From Parabacteroides acidifaciens (GTDB lineage: Bacteria; Bacteroidota; Bacteroidia; Bacteroidales; Tannerellaceae), in assembly GCF_003363715.1 (NCBI RefSeq), contig NZ_QREV01000018.1:1-64000 (forward strand): a stretch of DNA of 64,000 bases. The letters are read 5' to 3'. Below are positions 1 through 8,414 of this stretch, piece by piece. A model generated the notes under the pieces. It had not been told where the DNA came from, made no database searches, and saw nothing but the letters and a program-made list of their open reading frames with translations. The stretch's first letter is position 1; each line of letters opens with the position of its first letter. The position numbers were made by a program, and so were the translations under genes.

Positions 1-66
1 CTTGCATGTGTTAAGCCTGTCGCTAGCGTTCATCCTGAGCCAGGATCAAACTCTTCGTTGTTAAAT
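1..66 (-). rRNA. 16S rRNA, 5' end only (gene runs off left edge)
   Basis: The reverse complement of the first ~60 bases contains the universal 16S start region (AGAGTTTGATCCTGGCTCAG) followed by GATGAACGCTAGCGACAGGC and the conserved ACACATGCAAG stretch. The gene is therefore read leftwards and only its first ~65 nt lie in the window. The GCGACAGGC variant is what I remember for Parabacteroides, whereas Bacteroides usually has GCTACAGGC. The exact mature 5' end is approximate. Confidence 0.97.
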
Positions 67-213
67 TGTTTTTTATACCTTTGCTCAGAATCTCGTTATT
101 TATTGTAGTTATTGACGGTATGTTTCGTATTATACTATACGTCTCTTGTACTACTTGTTGATATGTAAATCTTTCAAAGAACTTGTCGCGTTTTCGTTTA
201 GCGAACGTGGGTG

Positions 214-246
214 CAAAGATAACAACTTTCTATTTTAACTTCCAAA
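214..246 (-). promoter_or_regulatory. rRNA operon promoter, proximal (Bacteroidetes type)
   Basis: On the minus strand there is a TTTG (-33) at 246-243 and TATCTTTG (-7) at 221-214, separated by 21 nt. This matches the Bacteroidetes primary-sigma consensus TTTG-N19-21-TAnnTTTG. Transcription would start near 207 and give a leader of about 140 nt before 16S. Confidence 0.75.
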
Positions 247-318
247 CGTTTTCAGAACTTTTTTCAAAAGTTTTTGTTTCATCACTTATAGACCAGCGTT
301 CTCTCTCGAATGCGGATG

Positions 319-350
319 CAAAAGTACTGCTCTACAACATAACTTCCAAA
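319..350 (-). promoter_or_regulatory. rRNA operon promoter, distal (Bacteroidetes type)
   Basis: A second minus-strand match has TTTG at 350-347 and TACTTTTG at 326-319 with a 20-nt spacer. Both boxes fit the consensus. With the proximal copy about 100 bp downstream it forms a tandem promoter pair, a common arrangement for strongly expressed rRNA operons. Confidence 0.7.
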
Positions 351-574
351 TCTTTTCAAGACTATTTTTTAACCGGAATGTAATGAATTTTCGGGAGTCG
401 CTGGTATATTGCACGTTACGGGGAAAACTTTTTTCAAATATCGAAATGAGTGGGAAAATCAAGAATTACTATTACTATATAATGTACGGGAAAGAAAATA
501 AACAATACCGACTTTCCAGATAGGGAGAGACAGGGTGTAAAAGGATAAAAGTACGTAATCAACGACAAAACTTT

Positions 575-1083
575 ACAATAACCCCTTTTCCGACTGTTTT
601 TCTATTTCATCTGAAATGTTGATCCATTTTGAAGTGTCTCTTTTCACAGATTTAGTGCTTTTGTCTGACAATAGAAGAAATGAGATGCGCAGGGCGTCCT
701 TATACACACACAATTTGGCTACAGAAAAGCAGAAATGCCGACAAAATGATAAACCTTAACTCCCGGAGAATCGAATATTTGAAAATAAAACGGACGGCGT
801 TCCAAATATCGCAAGGAAATTTAGAGGCTTTTTCGCCTTGAAAACGGTCCTCTTTCTAATTACGACCGTCCAAATCGCCATTACGACCGTCCTAATCTTT
901 GCGAGCTGCCGAGTGCACTACATATTAGCACGGTCGTAATGGCAAAGAGGACGGTCGCAATTGGGGAAAATGCTCAAAAAAGAGGAAAAAGTCCCTTTTT
1001 GACGGCGGAAAAGCGGATTAACATTTGTTTGGTTTCGGATGTCTTTTCATCCTAAAAAATGCGTTTTTTACAATAAGCCCCAT
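575..1083. repeat. Dispersed ~500-bp intergenic repeat, copy 1
   Basis: This segment aligns along its length with 28837-29342. Shared blocks include TTTTCTATTTC (597), CATTTTGAA (~625), AACTCCCGGAGAATCGAATA (758-777), GCGTTCCAAATAT, AAAAAGTCCCTTTTTGA, and a long block with AGCGGATTAACATTTGTTTG and GTTTCGGATG ending in ACAATAAGCCCC. The middle (about 840-990) is not shared. Here it is built of ~21-bp quasi-units containing ACGACCGTCC in direct and inverted orientation, including a perfect 14-bp inverted repeat (877-890 with 930-943). TTTACAATAAcCCC occurs at both ends (about 572 and 1069). Indels between copies are not multiples of three, so it is probably non-coding. It fills most of the gap between the rRNA promoters and the sigma gene. 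I see no gene elsewhere in 65-1197. Confidence 0.85.
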
Positions 1084-1135
1084 TTGGATTTTACAACAAC
1101 TATTGGATTAAATGAGTATATAGATATAACAAAAG

Positions 1136-1168
1136 AATGCCCCCTACCCTAAACGGATAAGAGGCATT
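1136..1168 (-). terminator. Intrinsic terminator of the sigma factor gene
   Basis: Read on the minus strand, two 14-nt arms (AATGCCTCTTATCC and GGGTAGGGGGCATT) pair completely, allowing G-U, around a 5-nt loop. They are followed by CTTTTGTT. The hairpin starts 30 bp after the sigma factor stop codon. Confidence 0.8.
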
Positions 1169-1197
1169 TAATCCTTTTTTGTTTTCCTCCTGAGAGG

Positions 1198-2058
1198 TTA
1201 ACCTAAATACGATTTGAGGAGCTTGCTACGCGTTCCTTGTCTTAGTCTTCTAATTGCTTTTTCCTTGATCTGGCGGACGCGCTCTCTTGTGAGGCCAAAT
1301 TTGTCGCCAATCTCTTCCAATGTCATCTCCTGACAGCCTATACCGAAAAACATTTTGATTATCTCACATTCTCTTTCGGTTAATGTAGCAAGTGCTCGAT
1401 CAATCTCTTTTGCCAATGACTCGTTCATTAACGACCGATCAGCGATAGGAGCATCATCGTTAACAAGCACATCTAAAAGACTGTTGTCTTCGCCTTCTAC
1501 GAACGGGGCATCTACCGAGATATGTCTTCCTGATACTTTTAATGTATCCGAAATCTTATCTACTGGTATGTCCAGCTCATCTGCAAGTTCTTCTGGAGAA
1601 GGTCTACGTTCGTTTTCCTGTTCGAATTTAGAGAAGGCTTTGCTGATTTTATTCAACGAACCTACCTGATTCAACGGAAGACGCACAATTCTTGACTGTT
1701 CTGCCAAAGCCTGCAAGATAGACTGACGAATCCACCATACAGCATAAGAAATAAACTTGAACCCTCTTGTTTCGTCGAACTTTTCAGCTGCTTTAATCAA
1801 CCCCAGGTTACCTTCATTAATAAGGTCAGGTAAACTTAATCCCTGGTTTTGATATTGCTTAGCTACAGATACGACAAAACGCAGATTCGCTCTGGTTAAT
1901 TTTTCCAATGCTCTCCGGTCTCCTCTTTTGATAGCCTGTGCCAATTCTACTTCTTCTTCTACTGTGATCAAATCTTCACGGCCTATTTCCTGAAGATACT
2001 TGTCAAGAGAAGCGCTTTCGCGATTGGTAATGGACTTTGTGATCTTTAACTGTCTCAT
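1198..2058 (-). CDS. rpoD: RNA polymerase primary sigma factor (RpoD/SigA, short Bacteroidetes type)
   Basis: 286 aa. This is the housekeeping sigma-70 subunit that directs RNA polymerase to TTTG/TAnnTTTG promoters. The N-terminus ([20 protein letters not shown]) is typical of the short Bacteroidetes primary sigma, which lacks the long region 1.1 of the E. coli protein. Region 1.2 is followed by regions 2.1-2.4 ([20 protein letters not shown], about residues 102-121), region 3, and region 4.2 with the helix-turn-helix ([20 protein letters not shown], about 246-265). The length is normal for the group. A TATCTTTG -7 box lies upstream on the minus strand at 2097-2090; I see no clear -33 box. 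Transcription runs towards the rRNA operon and ends at the hairpin at 1136-1168. Confidence 0.97.
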   Translation of the reverse strand: MRQLKITKSITNRESASLDKYLQEIGREDLITVEEEVELAQAIKRGDRRALEKLTRANLRFVVSVAKQYQNQGLSLPDLINEGNLGLIKAAEKFDETRGFKFISYAVWWIRQSILQALAEQSRIVRLPLNQVGSLNKISKAFSKFEQENERRPSPEELADELDIPVDKISDTLKVSGRHISVDAPFVEGEDNSLLDVLVNDDAPIADRSLMNESLAKEIDRALATLTERECEIIKMFFGIGCQEMTLEEIGDKFGLTRERVRQIKEKAIRRLRQGTRSKLLKSYLG

Positions 2059-2116
2059 CCAATGTTTTTATATTGAGAATATCAGGGTGCAAAGATAATA
2101 TTATTTTTATTGACAG

Positions 2117-2149
2117 AATTGGCTGGATGCACCCTACACCCAGCCAATT
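2117..2149 (-). terminator. Hairpin downstream of the HtrA gene, possible terminator
   Basis: A perfect 10-bp inverted repeat (AATTGGCTGG / CCAGCCAATT) with a 13-nt loop lies between the protease stop codon and the sigma factor promoter. The minus-strand sequence after the hairpin is A/T-rich but has no clean T-run, so termination is plausible rather than certain. Confidence 0.45.
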
Positions 2150-2201
2150 ATAAACCTTTAACAATCTTCCCGCCAAATAAGACGAATATAACGTTATTTT
2201 A

Positions 2202-3779
2202 TTATTCGGCCAGATCTATAGCATATACTTTTGTACGTCCATTCGGATAGAAACCTTTCACTACGATGTAGCGATCATCAGTGTTGCCTTTCAAGACCTT
2301 ATCAACTATTTTTTCAAGTTGTTCCGGAGATGTAACCTTCTGATCGTTTACTACCATGATGATGAAGCCTTTCTTAATACCGGCATCTTTCAACTTGCCA
2401 TTCAGCAAACCGGTCACTTCAATACCATAGCTTACACCTAATTCACGTTTCTGATCATCTGTCAACGCTTTAAAAGCGGCTCCTAAAACTTCTGCACTGT
2501 CACCGCCTCCTTTCACAACGGCCGTACTTCCTTGTGCATTACGAAGTTCTACATTAAATGTTTTTGTGCTGCCATTACGGTCTACCGTCACCTGGACTTT
2601 ATCGCCCGGACGATATTTACTAATCTGTTCCTGCAAAGCATTGGCAGATTTCACTTTCACTCCGTTTACAGCAACAATCACGTCACCTTTTTCAATACCG
2701 GCTTCCTTAGCTGTACTGCGATCAGGGAAGTCTGCCACACACGCACCTTCAGACACTTTTATCTTTGATTTCAAAGCACTCAATTCTTCTTTCTGTGCAC
2801 TTGGCAAGTTCGGATAACTCAACATATCAGCAATATCACCAACACTCATAATCTGAACACCCAGAATAGCGCGCTGTACGGTTCCATACTGCTTCAGGTC
2901 ATTTGCAACCTTTCCTGCAATACTGATAGGCACTGCAAACGAATATCCGGCAAAGTTTCCTGTTTCGGAATAGATAGCTGTATTGATACCGACCAGTTCA
3001 CCTTTCGTATTCACCAACGCACCACCACTGTTACCCGGATTCACAGCTGCATCAGTCTGGATAAACGATTCGATCTTGCTCTTATCGCCTCCTCCCATAG
3101 AAATACCACGACCTTTTGCACTTACGATACCGGCTGTAACCGTAGAAGTCAGGTTGAACGGATTACCTACAGCCAATACCCACTCTCCTACTTTCAACTT
3201 TTCAGAATCACCAAACGGAATCGTAGGCAGGTCTTTCGCATCAATCTTGATCAAAGCGATATCTGTAGTCGGATCTGTTCCTACCAGCTTAGCAGAGAAC
3301 TTGCGGTTATCATTCAACGTCACTTCCAATTCATCCGCACCATCGATCACATGATTATTCGTTATAATATATCCGTCCGTTGAAATAATAACTCCGGAAC
3401 CAGCCCCTACACGCGGTTGCGGCTGCGGACGCTGGAAATTACCACGTCCTCCGAATCCGAAGAAATATTCGAACGGATCGACATATTGCTGATTACCTCT
3501 GTCAGCATACTGTTTAGCGTTAGTTGTAGCTTTAATATGCACAACGCCATGAACCGTACTTTCCGCTGCGGTAGTAAAATCCGTATTCTCAGCAGCAACT
3601 GTTCCCAAGCTCGTGAGTTTATACGGTTGCTTAAACGTATTTTCAACTCCCGTAGCATATTGCACCGGCTGGCTGTTTTTGCTTGCCAGATAAGCGGTCG
3701 TTCCAACAGTAACACCTGAACTGATGGCTGCTATAAGAACAATTCCAAGCACATTCTTCCACATTGTTTTCATACTCAT
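2202..3779 (-). CDS. HtrA/Do-family periplasmic serine protease
   Basis: 525 aa. Envelope quality-control protease/chaperone of the DegP/DegQ family. An N-terminal hydrophobic segment (about residues 9-31) acts as signal peptide or anchor. The trypsin-like domain carries the full triad: His143 (ITNNHVID), Asp173 (TTDIALIKID) and Ser251 (NPGNSGGALV). Two PDZ domains follow, about 300-410 and 425-520; the first holds an insertion typical of Bacteroidetes copies (AQKEELSALKSK). A Gly/Phe/Pro-rich linker (about 103-127) precedes the protease domain. It is transcribed alone, in the same direction as the downstream sigma gene. Confidence 0.95.
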   Translation of the reverse strand: MSMKTMWKNVLGIVLIAAISSGVTVGTTAYLASKNSQPVQYATGVENTFKQPYKLTSLGTVAAENTDFTTAAESTVHGVVHIKATTNAKQYADRGNQQYVDPFEYFFGFGGRGNFQRPQPQPRVGAGSGVIISTDGYIITNNHVIDGADELEVTLNDNRKFSAKLVGTDPTTDIALIKIDAKDLPTIPFGDSEKLKVGEWVLAVGNPFNLTSTVTAGIVSAKGRGISMGGGDKSKIESFIQTDAAVNPGNSGGALVNTKGELVGINTAIYSETGNFAGYSFAVPISIAGKVANDLKQYGTVQRAILGVQIMSVGDIADMLSYPNLPSAQKEELSALKSKIKVSEGACVADFPDRSTAKEAGIEKGDVIVAVNGVKVKSANALQEQISKYRPGDKVQVTVDRNGSTKTFNVELRNAQGSTAVVKGGGDSAEVLGAAFKALTDDQKRELGVSYGIEVTGLLNGKLKDAGIKKGFIIMVVNDQKVTSPEQLEKIVDKVLKGNTDDRYIVVKGFYPNGRTKVYAIDLAE

Positions 3780-4128
3780 TTTATTTTATCAAACGTTTAA
3801 ATTTAACACTTTTCTTTCGACAAAGAAAACTCAAAAAACGTGCGATTATTCCATTTGCGATTGTTTTTTTATCACTTTTAACGGCGACTTACAAGGGCTT
3901 AACTGCACTTAACAGTACTGTGTAATGCAAAGTACCTTTTTAACAATCAAGCGACTGACAAATGGTCATGTATTCAATAATATAACAGTAAGAACGGCAG
4001 AAAGTTCGAACCTATTGACAATGGATAATCGATAATTGGCAATAAGAAAAGTACCTAAACAGCCGTTATTCCCCACCCCTATCTCCAAATTCTCAATCCC
4101 CAATTCTTAATTTTCAATTTAAAAGCCC
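3780..4128. other. Intergenic region between htrA and rnpB
   Basis: This A/T-rich stretch holds no convincing gene. It separates divergent transcription units (htrA leftwards, rnpB rightwards). From about 4014 to 4045 there is an AATTGACAATGGATAA-like repeat word that recurs at 5875-5908. At 3924-3934 there is a TGCAAAGTACC word of unknown meaning. Confidence 0.5.
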
Positions 4129-4136
4129 TATCTTTG
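4129..4136 (+). promoter_or_regulatory. rnpB promoter -7 box
   Basis: TATCTTTG lies 8 nt before the first base of the RNase P RNA P1 helix, exactly where a Bacteroidetes -7 element should be. No good TTTG -33 box is visible. Confidence 0.65.
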
Positions 4137-4143
4137 TCCCATT

Positions 4144-4498
4144 GCAGTCTGCCGGTCTGTCGCTCATCCCTTGGGATGGGAGGAACGTCCGGGCAACACA
4201 GAGCACCATACTTCTTAACGGGAAGCTGTCCGCGAGGGTAGAGTAACGTAACAGAAAACGACCGCCGGATTCGTCCGGTAAGGGTGAAAAGGTGAGGTAA
4301 GAGCTCACCGGGTCCTATAGTAATATAGGATGCCGTACGTCTTATGGGTTGTAAGGTCATGTATACCGGCGCATGTAGGATTGCTCGTCCGATGCCGGGG
4401 GGTAGACCGCTAAAGCTTGCTGGTGACAGTAAGACGAGATAAATGGCAGACGCTTCCGTGCAAACGGAAGTACAGAACCCGGCTTACAGGCAGACTGC
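4144..4498 (+). ncRNA. rnpB: RNase P RNA (class A)
   Basis: About 355 nt. Catalytic RNA of RNase P, which trims tRNA 5' leaders. The ends form a perfect 10-bp P1 helix (GCAGTCTGCC at 4144-4153 with GGCAGACTGC at 4489-4498). Hallmark conserved segments are present: GAGGAACGTCCGGGCAACAC (about 4180), GTAAGGGTGAAAAGGTG (about 4279) and the 3' block ACAGAACCCGGCTTACAGG. A T-run (4499-4504) directly after the helix serves as terminator. It sits 17 bp upstream of the YihY gene, which may share transcription by read-through. Confidence 0.96.
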
Positions 4499-4515
4499 TT
4501 TTTTACATTTAAAAT

Positions 4516-5874
4516 ATGAAGACAGCTGATAAAAAGACGTTCGGAGAACGGATTAATGCCTTACTGACAAGAACGATCCGTTTTGTAACTTACGACATTT
4601 GGCGGATTACCGAAAATGAAGTAAGCGGGCTGAAAGAACTTTATATCAACATCATTAAAACAATCATACTCGCCTTCAGAGGTTTCCGGAATGAGAATCT
4701 GCAAACAAAAGCCTCTGCCCTCACCTATAGTACATTGTTATCTATCGTACCGCTTTTAGCTGTCTTGTTAGGCATAGCCAAGGGGTTCGGTTTTCAGGGG
4801 ACAGTCCGCCAAGAGCTGTTCGACTATTTTCCCGGACATGAAGTTGAATTGAACAAGGCCTTCGAGTTCGTAGAGAGTTATCTGGCACAAGCACAAGGCG
4901 GAGTGATCATCGGAGTCGGCCTGATCCTGCTGTTCTATACGGTTATCAACCTGATTTCCTCCATAGAAGATACATTCAACGACATCTGGCAGATACAAAA
5001 ATCACGCCCCTGGTACCGGAAGATATCCGATTATCTGGCCCTGTTCCTGATCCTGCCCGTACTGATGACGGCTTCCAGCGGTTTATCCATTTTCCTGTCT
5101 ACGCTGCAAAATTCATTCCTCAGCCAGTATTTTTTCTTTACTCCCCTGGTCGAGCTGATTTTGAATATTGCGCCTTACATCATTACGATCTTAGCATTTA
5201 CAGGGCTTTATATTTCGCTGCCCAATACAAAAGTCAGGTTTGTCAATGGGCTGGTTGCCGGATTCCTGGCCGGTATCGCTTTCCAGTTTTTCCAGTTTAT
5301 CTATATCAGCGGACAGATTTGGGTGAGTAAATATAATGCTATCTATGGTAGCTTTGCCGCCCTGCCTTTATTGTTACTTTGGTTGCAACTGTCATGGCTC
5401 ATCTGCCTCTTCGGTGCGGAAATTTCGTATGCGTCCCAGAACGTAAAGAAATTCAGTTTCGAACGGGACAGCAAGAATATCAGCCGGCGTTATAAAGATT
5501 TTCTCACACTGCTGATTGCCTCGCTGATCGTCAAACGATTTGTGAAAGGCGAGAAACCTTACACAGCTGACGAATTGTCGGATGCCTATCGCATCCCGAT
5601 CCGTATCACCACGCAAATTCTTTACCTGTTGACCGAGTTGAACATCATTATCGAGGTCAACTACGGAGACGACGAACGGGTTGTCCATTACCAACCGGCA
5701 ATCGACGTGAACAAGATCACGGTTAGTTACCTGCTGACACGCATGGACGAATACGGCTCCGAAAATTTCAAGATCGACACTTCCAAATTATTCAGCAAAG
5801 AATGGAAAGCCCTTTTGAAAACCCGTGAAGATATGATTAAGGCAAATGACACAATTCTTCTTAAAGACCTCTGA
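4516..5874 (+). CDS. YihY/BrkB-family inner membrane protein
   Basis: 452 aa. Multi-pass membrane protein of the YihY/UPF0761 (former BrkB/RNase BN) family; the molecular function of the family is not settled. The family block ASALTYSTLLSIVPLLAVLL (about residues 66-85) opens the membrane domain, followed by five more hydrophobic segments up to about 310 (for example FAALPLLLLWLQLSWLICLF). The C-terminal ~120 residues are soluble and look like a winged-helix domain (about 330-400), which is common in the long Bacteroidetes members. The gene follows rnpB closely. Confidence 0.88.
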   Translation: MKTADKKTFGERINALLTRTIRFVTYDIWRITENEVSGLKELYINIIKTIILAFRGFRNENLQTKASALTYSTLLSIVPLLAVLLGIAKGFGFQGTVRQELFDYFPGHEVELNKAFEFVESYLAQAQGGVIIGVGLILLFYTVINLISSIEDTFNDIWQIQKSRPWYRKISDYLALFLILPVLMTASSGLSIFLSTLQNSFLSQYFFFTPLVELILNIAPYIITILAFTGLYISLPNTKVRFVNGLVAGFLAGIAFQFFQFIYISGQIWVSKYNAIYGSFAALPLLLLWLQLSWLICLFGAEISYASQNVKKFSFERDSKNISRRYKDFLTLLIASLIVKRFVKGEKPYTADELSDAYRIPIRITTQILYLLTELNIIIEVNYGDDERVVHYQPAIDVNKITVSYLLTRMDEYGSENFKIDTSKLFSKEWKALLKTREDMIKANDTILLKDL

Positions 5875-5908
5875 ACAATTGACAATGGATAATTGACAAT
5901 TGACAATT
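5875..5908. repeat. Short AATTGACAAT-type intergenic repeat
   Basis: A run of overlapping ATTGACAAT / GGATAATTGACAATT words fills the gap between the YihY and MATE genes. A related, degenerate run occurs at 4014-4045 upstream of rnpB. The word is partly self-complementary (CAATTG). Confidence 0.55.
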
Positions 5909-5918
5909 AAAAAGGGAG

Positions 5919-7283
5919 ATGAATAAAAGTAAAGGAAATACGGATCTTACAAAGGGGAAAGTGTGGAAAGTGATCGTTCGCTTTGCACTGCCGCTTCTGA
6001 TCGGGAATCTGTTGCAACAACTTTATAATGTAACCGACAGCGTTATCGTCGGACAGTTCTTAGGGAAAGAGGCATTGGCGGCCGTATCGGCTTCTTTTTT
6101 CATCTATTACTTTATCATCTCGTTTGTGATCGGCGTCGGAAGTGGGACAAGTGTCGTCATTTCGCAACTCTTCGGGGCTAAACAGTTCCAGAAAGTCCAA
6201 CTCGCCTTCTCTTCCTTCTTTATCTTTATGCTGGTGGGGGGCGTTATACTATCCATCGGCGGGATTATCTTTGCCGAGCCGGTTTTTCGCCTGACAAACA
6301 CGCCGGAAGAGGTTATCCCGCAGGCCGTCGCCTATTTCCGGATCTATATCGGAGGGACATTCCTGTTCGTGACATTCAATAGTATTATCTCGATCCTCCG
6401 AGGCGTGGGAGAATCCGTCCGGCCGATGATCTTTATATTAATCACGACCATCCTAAACATCCTGCTCGACTTGCTTTTCATCCTCGTATTCAAATGGGGC
6501 ATCGAAGGAGCCGCCCGTGCGACCGTCATCGCGCAAGGAATCGGGATGTGTGTCGCCCTGGCCTACGTAAACAATACGCATCCCCTACTCTCCATCAAAA
6601 AGCAGGATATGCTGTTCGACGGCAAGCTATTCAAAGAAAGCCTGAAGATCGGCCTGCCGACCAGCGTGCAGCAATGCGCTATCGCCCTCGGACTGATCGC
6701 CCTATTAGGGATCGTAAACAGTTTCGGGACCAACACGCTGACAGCCTACGGAGCTGCCGGAAAGATAGACACGATCATCACGCAGGCAATCCTGACTTTA
6801 TCCGGCGCATTGGCAGCATTCTGCGGGCAGAACATCGGAGCCGGACGACTGGACCGGGTCAAAAAAGGATTGAGGTTCACCATGTACGCCAATATCGCGC
6901 TGGGACTGCTGACATTCGCCGCCGTCTATCTGTTTGGCGACTCCATGATGCGCATCTTCACGAACGACGCGGATGTGATTGTTATCGGGAAGGAATATCT
7001 GTTGATTATCTGCGGTTTCTTCATCGTTCACGGGGCGTTGAACGTCTACAACGGGGCGTTGCGTGGAGCCGGCGACACCTTGTTTCCAATGGTAACCAGC
7101 CTGGTATGTCTCTGGATCATCCGCATTCCCCTCGCCTATTACCTCAGTTCATGGTTAGGACGAAGCGGGATCTGGTGGGCTATCGTGGCAAGCATCACGA
7201 TCGGGCTGATCGTGACCTTCATCTATTATAAAACGGGAATCTGGAAAAGGAGATGCATCATCAAAGACGAGACATCTCCATAA
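5919..7283 (+). CDS. MATE-family efflux transporter
   Basis: 454 aa. Inner-membrane multidrug/toxin exporter of the MATE superfamily, usually driven by Na+ or H+. It has the expected twelve hydrophobic segments in two six-helix halves. The family-typical opening (LPLLIGNLLQQLYNVTDSVI, about residues 24-43) is followed by VGQFLGKEALAAVSAS. Length is normal. It is co-directional with the YihY gene 45 bp upstream. Substrate cannot be inferred from sequence. A second, more distant MATE protein is encoded at 57228-58562. Confidence 0.92.
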   Translation: MNKSKGNTDLTKGKVWKVIVRFALPLLIGNLLQQLYNVTDSVIVGQFLGKEALAAVSASFFIYYFIISFVIGVGSGTSVVISQLFGAKQFQKVQLAFSSFFIFMLVGGVILSIGGIIFAEPVFRLTNTPEEVIPQAVAYFRIYIGGTFLFVTFNSIISILRGVGESVRPMIFILITTILNILLDLLFILVFKWGIEGAARATVIAQGIGMCVALAYVNNTHPLLSIKKQDMLFDGKLFKESLKIGLPTSVQQCAIALGLIALLGIVNSFGTNTLTAYGAAGKIDTIITQAILTLSGALAAFCGQNIGAGRLDRVKKGLRFTMYANIALGLLTFAAVYLFGDSMMRIFTNDADVIVIGKEYLLIICGFFIVHGALNVYNGALRGAGDTLFPMVTSLVCLWIIRIPLAYYLSSWLGRSGIWWAIVASITIGLIVTFIYYKTGIWKRRCIIKDETSP

Positions 7284-7289
7284 ACCCGT

Positions 7290-7892
7290 TTATCTGAATT
7301 GCATCATCTTGCTGATATACTTCCCTACGATGTCAAATTCGAGGTTGACAACCGTGCCTTTCTCGATCTGGCAGAAGTTGGTATTGTCGTGCGTGTAAGG
7401 AATGATCGCCACCTGGAAACTGTTCTGCTTTGAATTGCAGACCGTCAGGCTCACGCCATTCACACAGACGGAACCTTTCTCTACGGTTATATATCCCTGC
7501 GCGGCCATTTCCTTGTCGAACGGATATTCAAATGTATAATACCAGCTACCGTTCGCATCTTCGACGTCCGTACAAACGGCAGTCTGATCCACGTGCCCCT
7601 GCACGATATGTCCGTCCAGACGGCCATTCATCATCATGCTGCGTTCCAGATTCACCAGCGAACCCGGCTTCAGAAGCCCCAGGTTGGAACGTTCCAGGGT
7701 TTCGCGCATGGCAGTCGTTGTAAAGGTATCCCCATCTTTGCGGACAACAGTCAGGCAAACACCGTTATGAGCCACACTCTGGTCAATTTTCAATTCATCG
7801 ACAAAAGAACATTTCATTGTGATATGAATATTGTCTTTATCATGCTCGATCGCTACGACCTGAGCTGTTTCTTCTACAATTCCTGAAAACAT
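7290..7892 (-). CDS. ribE: Riboflavin synthase, alpha subunit
   Basis: 200 aa. It converts two molecules of 6,7-dimethyl-8-ribityllumazine into riboflavin and a pyrimidinedione. The start MFSGIVEET and the two tandem lumazine-binding repeats (about residues 1-95 and 96-190) are diagnostic; the first ends near GRLDGHIVQGHVDQ and the second contains CVNGVSLTV. A TATCTTTG -7 box lies on the minus strand at 7930-7923. The gene converges on the MATE gene with a 6-bp gap and diverges from the HepT gene. There is no FMN riboswitch in the short upstream gap. Confidence 0.95.
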   Translation of the reverse strand: MFSGIVEETAQVVAIEHDKDNIHITMKCSFVDELKIDQSVAHNGVCLTVVRKDGDTFTTTAMRETLERSNLGLLKPGSLVNLERSMMMNGRLDGHIVQGHVDQTAVCTDVEDANGSWYYTFEYPFDKEMAAQGYITVEKGSVCVNGVSLTVCNSKQNSFQVAIIPYTHDNTNFCQIEKGTVVNLEFDIVGKYISKMMQFR

Positions 7893-7973
7893 AAGATTGT
7901 TGTTTTAATGATTATCGGAGTCCAAAGATACGGAAAATAACTATATTTGCCTGTACAAATCGCAATTATAGAT

Positions 7974-8414
7974 ATGACACAACAAGACATACGTTGGCTG
8001 CAACGATTCTCTAATTACCGCAAAGCACTGGCCAAACTGCGCCAGGCTGTAGAGTTGGTTTCAAAGCAACAAGATTTATCCGAAGAGATAGACGAACTTC
8101 TGCAGGAAGGGTTGATACAGCGCTTCGAATACACGCACGAACTCTCATGGAAAGTAATGAAAGACTATGCCGAATATCAAGGATACACCGACATTCACGG
8201 CTCGCGCGACGCCATTCGGAAAGCCTTGGAAATGGGCATTATCGATGATAAGCAATGGATGAATACGATCAACGACCGCAATCTGACCTCACACAACTAT
8301 GACGATGATGTGGCAACCGAAATATACGAAGCGATTGTGCAGACCTACTATCCGCTGTTCTGTCGGTTTGAAGATAAAATGTTATCCCTGTCCGATAATA
8401 TGACCGACAAATGA
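7974..8414 (+). CDS. HepT-like HEPN toxin (HI0074 family)
   Basis: 146 aa. Putative HEPN-domain RNase toxin of a HEPN/MNT toxin-antitoxin pair. It carries the RX4HXY motif at residues 102-109 (RNLTSHNY). In characterised HepT proteins the Arg and His are catalytic and the Tyr is AMPylated by the partner nucleotidyltransferase. I chose ATG 7974 over an upstream in-frame TTG at 7947, because the TTG lies inside a TATATTTG promoter box (7942-7949). The stop codon overlaps the next start by 4 bp, so the two genes are translationally coupled. Older databases call the family nucleotidyltransferase substrate-binding protein. Confidence 0.88.
   Translation: MTQQDIRWLQRFSNYRKALAKLRQAVELVSKQQDLSEEIDELLQEGLIQRFEYTHELSWKVMKDYAEYQGYTDIHGSRDAIRKALEMGIIDDKQWMNTINDRNLTSHNYDDDVATEIYEAIVQTYYPLFCRFEDKMLSLSDNMTDK

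Noticed and set aside
183-383. 66-codon open frame in the rRNA promoter region
   Set aside because: It overlaps both rRNA promoters on the opposite strand and shows no protein-like features.
3900-3945. TGCAAAGTACC word upstream of htrA as promoter
   Set aside because: The spacing does not match CAAAnnTA for the minus strand, and no -33 box is present; I could not support a promoter call.
4079-4360. Open frames on the minus strand at 4079-4360
   Set aside because: They lie antisense to the RNase P RNA, whose conserved structure explains the sequence.
7893-7973. FMN riboswitch upstream of riboflavin synthase
   Set aside because: The gap to the divergent HepT gene is only ~80 bp and lacks the conserved RFN element blocks.
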